A stretch of DNA of 6,359 bases, from NCBI GenBank assembly GCA_913055135.1, contig CAJXJV010000080.1, positions 1 to 6,359 of the forward strand. Direction: 5' to 3'. Positions 1-6,359 of this stretch are shown one piece after another. Both the position numbers and the translations under genes were made by a program. The notes beneath the pieces are model-generated. The model saw only the letters and a program-made list of their open reading frames with translations, was not told where the DNA came from and did not search any database. The stretch's first letter is position 1. Each line of letters starts with the position of its first letter. Source of the stretch: an uncultured Desulfurobacterium sp. (GTDB taxonomy: Bacteria > Aquificota > Aquificia > Desulfurobacteriales > Desulfurobacteriaceae).

Positions 1-606
1 ACTTCCGATTTAAAGGGGTTCTTTTCGAGGGAAGAGAAGAACATTGTAAACTTGAAAGAGTTAAATTCCTGTGAAAAAGAGCTTCTTGAAACCGTCAAGG
101 ATGAAAACTTTGGTCTGATTGTTCTGCCTGACGAATATAGAGAATTTCCTCTTTTCCTTGGGATAAAAACACTTCCAGTTTTAATAGCTGAAGAAACGTA
201 TTCTCCTGTTATGATTGCAAGAGGAACAACTCCTGTGAAGAAAATACTTGTTCCGGTTTCAGGCTCTTTCAGTGGTTTCAGAGCTCTTGAGGTAGGAATA
301 GAGCTTTCAATAATGGTTGGTGCAGAGTTAACAGCACTTCACGTTTCCATGAATGGTAACGATAAAAAGGTGAATCAGTTAAGAGAAAGAATAGTTAAGT
401 TTTCAAACATGTACAAAATTCCTATAGAATTTCAGCTTTCTACGGGAAATCCAATTAATGAGTTTGCAAAAGCTTCTAAGAACTTTGACCTTACCATAGT
501 TGGAGCGAGGAAGGGAAAGAGAACCAATTGGTTTAATCCTTATCCACCGTATCACATGATTCATAGGTCTCACTGTTCTTCAATTTTAATCTGTGTGGGT
601 GAATAG
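1..606 (+). CDS. Tandem universal stress protein (UspA family), 5' end cut off by window
   Basis: This is a cytosolic universal-stress-family protein. The frame is open from base 1 and 201 residues are visible. The first ~75 residues look like the end of one Usp domain: FGLIVLPDE is the fifth-strand region and PVMIAR is the usual closing strand. A second, complete Usp domain follows from about base 235, opening with KKILVPVSGS and closing with SSILICV. A TTG at 52 could serve as a start, but it would begin inside the first domain, so the true start almost certainly lies upstream. The second domain appears degenerate for nucleotide binding. The usual Asp after ILVPV is Ser, and the G-x2-G-x9-G(S/T) loop is replaced by GARKG followed by an aromatic/Pro-rich stretch without the final Gly-Ser. 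The stop abuts the antiporter ATG, so the two are probably co-transcribed and translationally coupled. Family assignment is firm; a regulatory role on the antiporter is inference. Confidence 0.85.
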   Translation, partial: TSDLKGFFSREEKNIVNLKELNSCEKELLETVKDENFGLIVLPDEYREFPLFLGIKTLPVLIAEETYSPVMIARGTTPVKKILVPVSGSFSGFRALEVGIELSIMVGAELTALHVSMNGNDKKVNQLRERIVKFSNMYKIPIEFQLSTGNPINEFAKASKNFDLTIVGARKGKRTNWFNPYPPYHMIHRSHCSSILICVGE

Positions 607-1776
607 ATGGAAAACTCTCTTGTTTCAATCATCTTAATTGCTTTAGGGATTCTTTTTATTCCTTTCCTTAGCAGGCTATTAATGATTCCTGTGGCTGTTG
701 GAGAGATACTCTACGGAATAGTAATTGGAAAGTCTGTTTTAAACGTTGTAGAACCGTCCCAATGGCTGGATTTCCTTTCCTCTTTTGGTTTCCTTTTGCT
801 TATGTTTGTGGCTGGACTTGAAGTAAAGCTTAAAGAGATTGCCCGTTTGAGTTTGAAAACGAAACTGGTATTAATACTGATTCCCCTCCTGGTCTTTTCC
901 TTTGCATTTGTCCTGGGTTTTAAGCTTTCTCTTCCCCCTGCAGTTTCAATTGCAATTGGAGTTGTTTCGGTAGGTATTGTGGTCTCAGTCTTGAGGGAAA
1001 AATCCCTTTTAAGTACCCCTGCTGGAAAGACCATGTTTCTGACAGGAATCGTTGGAGAAGTTGTAAGTATTACTGTATTAACTTTTTTTACCTTTTACAC
1101 TGAATTTCGTTTTGGATTTGAGTTCTGGGTAGGGATTCTAAAGTTAGTTATCTATTTGATAATTGCGCGAGTTGTTCTGCTCTTTCTCAAAAGCTTTGTA
1201 TGGTGGTATCCAAATCGTTTTAAGTTTTTTTTTGAAAAGAATCCTTCAGAAATCGGAGTTAGAATCAGTTTAGCTGTGATGTTTATGCTATCTGTTGCTG
1301 CATCCGCAATTCACATAGAGCCTATAATTGGTGCATTTATAGCAGGGATGATCTTTGCAACGGTCTTTGAGGATACCGAAAGTATTGAGGAAAAGCTTTC
1401 AGGGGTTAGTTTTGGTTTTTTGATTCCTATATTTTTTATCTATGTAGGTATAAATTTTAAAATGCCGGAGCTCAGTTTCCATACGCTTTCTTTACTTGGA
1501 ATTCTTGTTCTTGCAAGCTTTAGTGCTAAGGTTATTCCTTCTTTGATCTTGATGTTTGAGAGGCTCAGCTTTAAAGAGGCTGTTGCAGGAGGTTTTCTCC
1601 TTTCTGCTCCATTAACTCTTGTGATTGTTACAGCGGAATTAGGTAAAGAACTGGGAGTGATAGATGAACACCTGGAGAGTATTTTGATCTTACTGTCTAT
1701 CGTTACGGGAATACTTGCTCCAACTATATTTAACTTACTTTACAAAGAGGAGAAGATTGAGAGTAACAATTCTTGA
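607..1776 (+). CDS. Cation:proton antiporter, CPA2 / Kef-type membrane domain
   Basis: This is an inner-membrane monovalent cation/proton exchanger of the Na_H_Exchanger fold, probably moving Na+ or K+ against H+. The 389 residues are almost wholly hydrophobic, with roughly 12-13 membrane segments (near 4-22, 28-47, 55-72, 86-106, 110-130, 142-164, 174-196, 215-234, 238-254, 266-283, 292-312, 325-345, 355-378). Family landmarks are VGEILYGIVIG at 31-41, the crossing-helix region with IVVSVLREKSLLSTPAGK at 124-141, and PIFFIYVGINF at 274-284. The length matches a bare membrane domain: there is no TrkA-N/RCK tail, unlike full KefB/KefC. At the position where many relatives carry a D-D, N-D or Q-D ion-binding pair, this protein has Gly150-Glu151. 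The ATG directly follows the upstream Usp stop codon, and the start is supported by the N-terminal first helix. The 3' end overlaps the next gene by 20 bases. Ion specificity cannot be read from the sequence. Confidence 0.88.
   Translation: MENSLVSIILIALGILFIPFLSRLLMIPVAVGEILYGIVIGKSVLNVVEPSQWLDFLSSFGFLLLMFVAGLEVKLKEIARLSLKTKLVLILIPLLVFSFAFVLGFKLSLPPAVSIAIGVVSVGIVVSVLREKSLLSTPAGKTMFLTGIVGEVVSITVLTFFTFYTEFRFGFEFWVGILKLVIYLIIARVVLLFLKSFVWWYPNRFKFFFEKNPSEIGVRISLAVMFMLSVAASAIHIEPIIGAFIAGMIFATVFEDTESIEEKLSGVSFGFLIPIFFIYVGINFKMPELSFHTLSLLGILVLASFSAKVIPSLILMFERLSFKEAVAGGFLLSAPLTLVIVTAELGKELGVIDEHLESILILLSIVTGILAPTIFNLLYKEEKIESNNS
1225..1233 (+). repeat. T9 homopolymer inside the antiporter gene
   Basis: Nine consecutive T residues encode Phe207-Phe209 in a Lys/Phe-rich loop of the antiporter. 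Losing one T leads to a TAG about 15 codons on, and gaining one T gives an immediate TGA. Any replication or transcription slippage here would therefore truncate the protein about halfway. The tract is seen directly; functional slippage is speculative. Confidence 0.9.
1746..1759 (+). promoter_or_regulatory. Ribosome binding site and TTG start of the radical SAM gene
   Basis: AGAGGAG at 1746-1752 lies four bases before TTG 1757-1759, all within the last codons of the antiporter. This site decides the start. Translation from it begins (M)RVTILDGYVDEPTCLG, which matches the expected beginning of the family. The earlier in-frame TTG at 1715 lacks a comparable site and would add a lone hydrophobic/basic leader. 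Confidence 0.65.
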
Positions 1777-3445
1777 TGGATATGTTGACGAGCCAACATG
1801 CCTTGGTGTTCCACCTTACATTTCCACTTATGTTAGATACGTTGCTGGAGCTTTAGTCTTCTCTGGAATTCCGGAAGAGAGTATAGAGTACGTTACGATT
1901 GACCAGTACAGGAAGGATGAAGAGAAAAGGGAGCTTCTAAAGGACTCAGATGTCCTCCTTCTCATAACTGGAATGACAGTTCCGGGTAGATACCTTGGTG
2001 GTAAGCCAATAACAGAGAGAGAGATTGAAGAGATCGGGAAACTTCCTGTCTATAAGCTTGTGGGAGGTCCTGTAAAGTTTGGGTTTGCCCTGAAAGGGGG
2101 AGTTAAAGCAAAGCCACTCCTCTTTGAGAACTACGATCTTGTTGTAAAGGGAGATGTAGAACTTGCAGCCTATTATGTTGGTAAAGCTTTGATGGAAAAT
2201 AAGGAGCTTCCTGAAGGGGTTTTCTTAGAGAGAAGAACAGCTAAACATGTTGATAGGTTTGCTCCATTAGGAGCTTTCATTGTCCGAAAACATCCTTACT
2301 TTCCGTATGTAATCTGTGAAATTGAAACGTTTAGAGGGTGCGAAAGGAAGCACCATTGCTCCTACTGTACAGAGGCGTTTTACGGCAGTCCTGATGAGAG
2401 GGAACCTGAGAGGATAGTTGATGAGGTAAGAGCTCTTTACGAGTCTGGAGTTAAATATTTCAGAATTGGGAGGCAGCCAAACATCCTTGGGTATAAGGCT
2501 ATCCCTTCAGATGGAGAGTTTCCCGTTCCAAACGTTGACGTTATTTGCAACCTCTTTCGCTCAATCAGAGGGATTGGAAATATCAAAACTCTTCACATAG
2601 ACAATGTAAATGCAGGAACTATTGATGCCCATCCTGAGGAGTCTGTGGAAGCCCTCTCCTGTATTGTCAGATATGACACGGAAGGAGATGTTGCTCCATT
2701 TGGACTTGAAACGGCAGATGAAGAGGTGATTAAGAAGAACTTCCTGAAGGTTAACCCTGAGGGAATAAAGAAGGCAATTAAAATAGTCAATGAGATAGGA
2801 GCTTTTAAAGAAAGAGAAGATGGACTTTATAAACTTCTCCCGGGGGTCAACTTTTTAGTTGGACTTCCAGGGGAAACGAGGAAAACCTTTGAGAAGAATA
2901 AAGATTTCCTGAAATCGATTCTTGATGAAGGATTGCTTTTAAGGCGTATCAATATCAGACAGGTTATGGTCTTTGAAGGAACGCCAATTTCTGAGATGGT
3001 TAAGAGGGCAAAGACAAAGTACAGGAAAGATTTTGAGAAGTTTAAACAGTTTGTAAGGGAGGAAATTGATCTTCCGATGATGAAAAAGGTCTTTCCTGTT
3101 GGTACAGTTATTAAGGATGTTCTTCTTGAAGCCTACGATGGAGAACACACCCTTGGAAGGCAGATAGGCAGCTATCCGATTTTAGTCAGGATTCCTGAAA
3201 AACTAAAGCTCTTTTCAGTGAATGATGTAATTGTTGTCGGTCATAGAGAGCGTTCAGTAATTGGAATACCTCTACCAATAGATATAAACAAAATTTCTCA
3301 CAAGCTTCTCTCTTACATTCCAGGTGTTTCAAAAAACCTTGCCAGCGAGATTATTCTGAAAAGACCTTTCAAAGATAACATGGAGCTTTTAACTCTCTTT
3401 CCTCAACTTTCGCAGTTCTCAAAGTATATAATTACTTCCCATTAA
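1757..3445 (+). CDS. Radical SAM protein with C-terminal helix-hairpin-helix (COG1031-like), function unknown
   Basis: This is a putative radical S-adenosylmethionine enzyme of 562 residues from the TTG start; its reaction is unknown. Residues ~2-110 form an alpha/beta Rossmann-like region beginning DGYVDEPTCLGVPPY. The Fe-S site is Cys195-x5-Cys201-x2-Cys204 (RGCERKHHCSYC), longer than the canonical CX3CX2C. Other core landmarks are FRIGRQPNILGY (237-248), APFGLETADEEVIKK (313-327) and FLVGLPGETRKTF (366-378), typical of radical SAM barrels. Residues ~468-506 (GRQIGSYPILVRIPE onward) look like a small beta-rich, TRAM-like segment. Residues ~513-546 form a helix-hairpin-helix around IPGVSKNLASEIILKRPF, a fold normally used for non-specific nucleic-acid binding. 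The architecture matches the family described as radical SAM enzymes with C-terminal HhH, known to me mainly from archaea. No MiaB-type N-terminal Cys triad is present. It overlaps the antiporter by 20 bases and precedes ileS by 21. Superfamily is certain and family likely; any RNA/DNA substrate is inference. Confidence 0.85.
   Translation: MRVTILDGYVDEPTCLGVPPYISTYVRYVAGALVFSGIPEESIEYVTIDQYRKDEEKRELLKDSDVLLLITGMTVPGRYLGGKPITEREIEEIGKLPVYKLVGGPVKFGFALKGGVKAKPLLFENYDLVVKGDVELAAYYVGKALMENKELPEGVFLERRTAKHVDRFAPLGAFIVRKHPYFPYVICEIETFRGCERKHHCSYCTEAFYGSPDEREPERIVDEVRALYESGVKYFRIGRQPNILGYKAIPSDGEFPVPNVDVICNLFRSIRGIGNIKTLHIDNVNAGTIDAHPEESVEALSCIVRYDTEGDVAPFGLETADEEVIKKNFLKVNPEGIKKAIKIVNEIGAFKEREDGLYKLLPGVNFLVGLPGETRKTFEKNKDFLKSILDEGLLLRRINIRQVMVFEGTPISEMVKRAKTKYRKDFEKFKQFVREEIDLPMMKKVFPVGTVIKDVLLEAYDGEHTLGRQIGSYPILVRIPEKLKLFSVNDVIVVGHRERSVIGIPLPIDINKISHKLLSYIPGVSKNLASEIILKRPFKDNMELLTLFPQLSQFSKYIITSH
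3404..3432 (+). promoter_or_regulatory. Weak sigma-70-like promoter candidate for ileS
   Basis: A perfect TATAAT occurs at 3427-3432, inside the last codons of the radical SAM gene and 34 bases before the ileS ATG. At 17-base spacing the upstream hexamer is CAACTT (3404-3409), a poor -35, and there is no extended -10 TG. Transcription would start near 3439. In an AT-rich genome such a match may be chance, and operon readthrough is sufficient to explain ileS expression. Confidence 0.22.
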
Positions 3446-3454
3446 GCCTCAATT

Positions 3455-3469
3455 GGAGGAGCATAAATG
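3455..3469 (+). promoter_or_regulatory. Strong Shine-Dalgarno of ileS
   Basis: GGAGGAG at 3455-3461 is followed by a five-base spacer and ATG 3467-3469. It is the best ribosome binding site in the window, fitting a highly expressed synthetase. It fixes the start, which gives the expected opening (M)EKRDYKDTLNLPKTSFPMRG. Confidence 0.85.
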
Positions 3470-6262
3470 GAAAAGAGAGATTATAAGGATACACTCAATC
3501 TTCCAAAGACTTCTTTCCCTATGAGAGGAAACTTGCCAAAGAAGGAAAAGGAGTTTTTGAAGTACTGGGATGAGATAGACCTTTACAATAGGATTCTTGA
3601 GGAACACGAGTGTGACCAGAAATTTATCCTTCACGATGGACCACCTTACGCAAATGGTCACATCCACATCGGGCATGCTTTAAATAAGATTCTTAAGGAT
3701 ATTGTTATAAAGTCTAAAACAATGCAGGGTTATCAGACTCCATTTGTTCCTGGATGGGACTGCCACGGTCTTCCAATCGAAAGGGCGGTTTTCCAGAAGA
3801 TTAAGAAGAGAAAGGATGAGGTTGACGCGAGAGAGATCAGGAAAAAATGTAGAGAGTATGCCACTAACTGGGTGAACATTCAGAGGGAAGAGTTTATAAG
3901 GCTTGGAGTTATTGGGGACTGGAAAAATCCATACATAACGATGGATCCAAAGTATCAGGCTGATATTGTCAGGGAACTTGGAAAGTTTTACGAGAAAGGT
4001 CTTGTTTATAGAGCTAGAAAGCCGGTTTACTGGTGTCCGACCTGTGTGACAGCTCTTGCTGAAGCTGAGATTGAGTATAAAGATGAAGTATCTCCATCTA
4101 TTTACGTTGCTTTTGAGATTACTGACGATAAAGGATTAGACTTCCCTGAAAATACATACCTTGTTATCTGGACAACAACTCCATGGACTCTTCCAGCAAA
4201 CGTTGCAGTTGCTGCCAATCCGGAGTTAGATTATGTAGTTCTAAAGTCTGATGATAGAGCTTTCATCGTTGCAGAATCTCTTCTTGAGGACTTTAAGGAA
4301 AAAACCGGAATAGAAGGGGAAGTTGTTAAAAAGCTGAAAGGTTGTGAAATAGAGGAAGTTGAGTACACTCATCCCTTTGTTGATAGAAAAGGTAAGGTTG
4401 TCCTTGCAGATTATGTTGCGGCAGATACTGGAACTGGACTTGTTCATATTGCTCCCGGTCATGGTGAGGAAGACTATCAAGTTGGTCTGAGGTACGATCT
4501 TCCAGTCCTTGTTCCAGTTGATGACTATGGAAGGTTTACAGATGAAGCTCCAGAGTGGTTGAGAGGAATTAAAATCTGGGAAGGAAACAAACTAATAATT
4601 GAAAGGCTCGAAACGTCCAGAAACCTTCTCTTTGCCGGTGAAATTTCCCACTCCTATCCTCACTGCTGGAGATGTAAGGGTAAGGTAATCTTCAGGGCTA
4701 CTCCTCAGTGGTTTATTTCTATGGATAGAGGAAATCCAACACTCAGAGAAGTTGCCCTGAAAGAGATCGACAGAGTTCAGTGGATTCCTGAGTGGGGAAG
4801 GACGAGAATCAGAAATATGGTTGAGGGAAGGCCGGACTGGTGTATCTCAAGGCAGAGAATCTGGGGAGTGCCAATTGTTGCCTTCTACTGTGAAGAGTGT
4901 GGAGAGGTTATCTACTCTAAGGAAATTGCCGACCACGTTGCTGAAATCTTTGAGAAAGAGTCAGCAGATGCCTGGTATGAGAAGGATGCGAAGGAGCTCC
5001 TTCCTGAAGGTTTCAAGTGTCCTAAGTGTGGTGGAGAGAAATTCAGGAAAGAGATGGATATTCTTGATGTCTGGTTTGATTCTGGTTCTTCTCACGCAGC
5101 TGTTCTTGAAAGAAGAGCTGAGCTTTCCTGGCCAGCAGATTTATACCTTGAAGGTTCAGACCAGCACAGGGGATGGTTCCAGGCAAGCCTCTTAGAATCC
5201 TGTGGAACAAGAGGAAAAGCTCCTTACGTATCTGTTTTGACCCATGGCTTTACACTTGACGAAAAAGGTCACAAGATGAGCAAGTCCTTAGGTAACGTAG
5301 TTGCTCCAGAGAACGTTGTTAAAAAGTTTGGTGCAGATATCCTGAGGCTCTGGGTTTCAAGTGAGAACTTTACAGAGGACGTAAAAATCTCTGAGAACAT
5401 TCTGAGACAGATTGCCGAAGTTTATAAGAAGATCAGGAACACCTTTAGATTTATGCTTGGAAACCTCTGTGATTTCACTTCTGATAGAGTTCTTTCTTAC
5501 GATGAGTTAGAGGAAATTGATAAATGGGCTATTAACAGGTTCTACGCTCTGGTTAAGGAGATTGTAGATGCCTACAATGATTATAAATTCAACAGAATCT
5601 ACAGGCTGGTTTACGAGTACTGTGCGACGGAGCTAAGTTCTATTTATCTTGACATCCGGAAGGATACTCTCTACTGTGAATCTCCGAATTCAAAGAAAAG
5701 GAGAAGTGCTCAGACTGCTATCTATAGAATCCTTTACGGTTTAACGACTCTAATTGCACCTATTCTATCGTTTACTGCTGAAGAAGTTTATTCCCATATT
5801 CCGGGAAGAGAGAAAGAATCGGTTTTTCTGGAGGAGTTTCCTACACTATGTGAATCTTTAGATGAGGAACTCCTTGCCCGTTGGGAAAAGCTGATAAAAG
5901 TCAAATCTCTTGTAAACAAAGCTCTTGAAAAGGCAAGAGCTGAAAAGATGATAGGTCATTCATTAGAGGCTTCGGTTGTAGTTTATGCAGATGGAGAAAT
6001 AAGGGAACTACTCGAGGAGTACAAGGAAGAACTTCCTTACATTTTCATAACTTCCAGTGCTGAGGTCAAACAACTTGCTGCTGCTCCATCCTGTGCTGTT
6101 GAGGGTGAGGAGATACTGAAGGGAGTGAAGGTAGAGGTTAAAAGGGCTAAAGGGCAGAAGTGTGAAAGATGCTGGATGTATAGCGAAACAGTTGGTAAAG
6201 ATAATAGATATCCTGATGTTTGCGAGAGGTGTGCAAAGGTTTTAAGAGAATTGGAAAGTTAA
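3467..6262 (+). CDS. ileS: Isoleucyl-tRNA synthetase, bacterial type 1
   Basis: This cytosolic class Ia synthetase charges tRNA-Ile with isoleucine using ATP and hydrolyses mischarged valine. The 931 residues match the usual length. The N-terminal DYKDTLNLPKTSFPMRGNLPK is characteristic. The ATP-binding HIGH motif is at 67-70, in PYANGHIHIGH. GWDCHGLPIE at 96-105 is conserved. The CP1 editing domain spans about 190-400, with WTTTPWTLPAN (235-245) and GTGLVHIAPGHGEEDY (322-337). The KMSKS loop is at 603-607. The anticodon-binding helical domain runs from about 685 to 840. Cys pairs at 190/193 with 400/403, and 475/478 with 518/521, could form two zinc knuckles in the connective region. The C-terminal zinc site is Cys899-Cys902 with Cys919-Cys922, diagnostic of the bacterial IleS1 form rather than the eukaryote-like IleS2. 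All key motifs are intact. There is no room for a T-box leader in the 21-base upstream gap. The stop is three bases before the radC-like start, suggesting coupled translation. Confidence 0.98.
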   Translation: MEKRDYKDTLNLPKTSFPMRGNLPKKEKEFLKYWDEIDLYNRILEEHECDQKFILHDGPPYANGHIHIGHALNKILKDIVIKSKTMQGYQTPFVPGWDCHGLPIERAVFQKIKKRKDEVDAREIRKKCREYATNWVNIQREEFIRLGVIGDWKNPYITMDPKYQADIVRELGKFYEKGLVYRARKPVYWCPTCVTALAEAEIEYKDEVSPSIYVAFEITDDKGLDFPENTYLVIWTTTPWTLPANVAVAANPELDYVVLKSDDRAFIVAESLLEDFKEKTGIEGEVVKKLKGCEIEEVEYTHPFVDRKGKVVLADYVAADTGTGLVHIAPGHGEEDYQVGLRYDLPVLVPVDDYGRFTDEAPEWLRGIKIWEGNKLIIERLETSRNLLFAGEISHSYPHCWRCKGKVIFRATPQWFISMDRGNPTLREVALKEIDRVQWIPEWGRTRIRNMVEGRPDWCISRQRIWGVPIVAFYCEECGEVIYSKEIADHVAEIFEKESADAWYEKDAKELLPEGFKCPKCGGEKFRKEMDILDVWFDSGSSHAAVLERRAELSWPADLYLEGSDQHRGWFQASLLESCGTRGKAPYVSVLTHGFTLDEKGHKMSKSLGNVVAPENVVKKFGADILRLWVSSENFTEDVKISENILRQIAEVYKKIRNTFRFMLGNLCDFTSDRVLSYDELEEIDKWAINRFYALVKEIVDAYNDYKFNRIYRLVYEYCATELSSIYLDIRKDTLYCESPNSKKRRSAQTAIYRILYGLTTLIAPILSFTAEEVYSHIPGREKESVFLEEFPTLCESLDEELLARWEKLIKVKSLVNKALEKARAEKMIGHSLEASVVVYADGEIRELLEEYKEELPYIFITSSAEVKQLAAAPSCAVEGEEILKGVKVEVKRAKGQKCERCWMYSETVGKDNRYPDVCERCAKVLRELES

Positions 6263-6265
6263 GAA

Positions 6266-6359
6266 ATGTCTCTCTATACCATTAAAGAACTTCCAGAGTC
6301 TGATAGACCCAGGGAGAAACTTTTAAAGTTTGGTGCTGAGAACCTGACAGATTCGGAAC
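6266..6359 (+). CDS. radC: RadC family (JAB/MPN-domain) protein, N-terminal fragment cut by window end
   Basis: 31 codons are visible from ATG 6266, beginning MSLYTIKELPESDRPREK and continuing with LLKFGAENLTDSE. This is the characteristic opening of RadC proteins, IK-x-LP-x2-x-RPREKL followed by G-x-x-x-L-(S/T)-D-x-E, and leads into their helix-hairpin-helix region. The catalytic-like JAB metal-binding domain (HxH...D) would lie beyond the window and cannot be checked. RadC-family proteins were named as DNA repair proteins, but the original E. coli radC102 mutation was later assigned to recG, so the cellular role is unsettled. The gene starts three bases after the ileS stop. GGAAAG at 6253-6258, within the last ileS codons, is a modest ribosome binding site seven bases from the ATG. 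Very likely co-transcribed with ileS. Confidence 0.85.
   Translation, partial: MSLYTIKELPESDRPREKLLKFGAENLTDSE

Noticed and set aside
52..54. TTG as true start of the Usp protein
   Set aside because: The frame is open to base 1, and starting here would remove most of the first Usp domain whose last strands are visible.
711..1034. 107-codon open frame on the minus strand
   Set aside because: It lies fully inside the antiporter gene, and its product is Ser/Thr/Lys-rich with no recognisable family, as expected of the antisense of hydrophobic codons.
1715..1756. Upstream TTG extension of the radical SAM protein by 14 residues
   Set aside because: There is no good ribosome site before 1715, the added residues do not fit the family opening, and the overlap with the antiporter would grow to 62 bases.
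2593..3148. Two short minus-strand open frames (2593-2790 and 2939-3148)
   Set aside because: Both are antisense to conserved radical SAM core coding sequence and have no recognisable products.
3446..3466. Terminator or T-box leader between the radical SAM gene and ileS
   Set aside because: The gap is only 21 bases, the hairpin stem is 4 bp with no T-run, and there is no room for a T-box.
3449..3676. 75-codon minus-strand open frame across the ileS start
   Set aside because: It is antisense to the conserved ileS N-terminus including the HIGH region, with no ribosome site or family match.
4821..5195. 124-codon open frame on the plus strand
   Set aside because: It is out of frame within the intact ileS catalytic and CP region; the product has no family features and ileS is uninterrupted.

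Overview
The window is a compact, single-strand stretch of bacterial chromosome. Five genes all read left to right with almost no space between them: the 3' end of a universal-stress-protein (Usp) gene, a CPA2-type cation:proton antiporter, a radical SAM protein with a C-terminal helix-hairpin-helix, a complete isoleucyl-tRNA synthetase (ileS), and the first 31 codons of a radC-family gene. Base composition looks moderately AT-rich (about 40% G+C by eye). The Lys/Glu/Arg-rich proteins, the bacterial type-1 IleRS with three Cys-pair sites, and a radical SAM family best known from archaea suggest a thermophilic, anaerobic bacterium. Something like the Desulfurobacteriaceae (Aquificota) would fit, but that placement is inference and has not been tested.

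Layout. Bases 1-606 are the C-terminal part of a tandem Usp protein whose start lies off the left edge. Its stop codon touches the ATG of the antiporter (607-1776). The radical SAM gene most likely starts at a TTG at 1757, inside the last codons of the antiporter, giving a 20-base overlap, and ends at 3445. A 21-base gap with a strong Shine-Dalgarno sequence leads to ileS (3467-6262). Three bases later the radC-like reading frame opens (6266) and runs off the right edge. No stretch above 25 bases is non-coding, no rho-independent terminator was seen, and only one weak promoter candidate (before ileS) was noticed. Most or all of the window could therefore be one transcript entering from the left.

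How the genes may work together. The Usp and antiporter genes form a plausible functional pair: related CPA2 antiporters are often fused to, or encoded next to, Usp domains, so the Usp protein may sense cell state for ion/pH homeostasis. ileS is a housekeeping gene, and radC-like genes often sit in housekeeping operons. The radical SAM gene is the least understood member. Its architecture is an N-terminal Rossmann-like region, a radical SAM core with unusual CX5CX2C spacing, a small beta-rich segment and a nucleic-acid-type helix-hairpin-helix. This suggests an enzyme acting on, or docking to, nucleic acid, but its substrate is unknown. There is no clear sign of a defence system, mobile element, CRISPR array or RNA gene.
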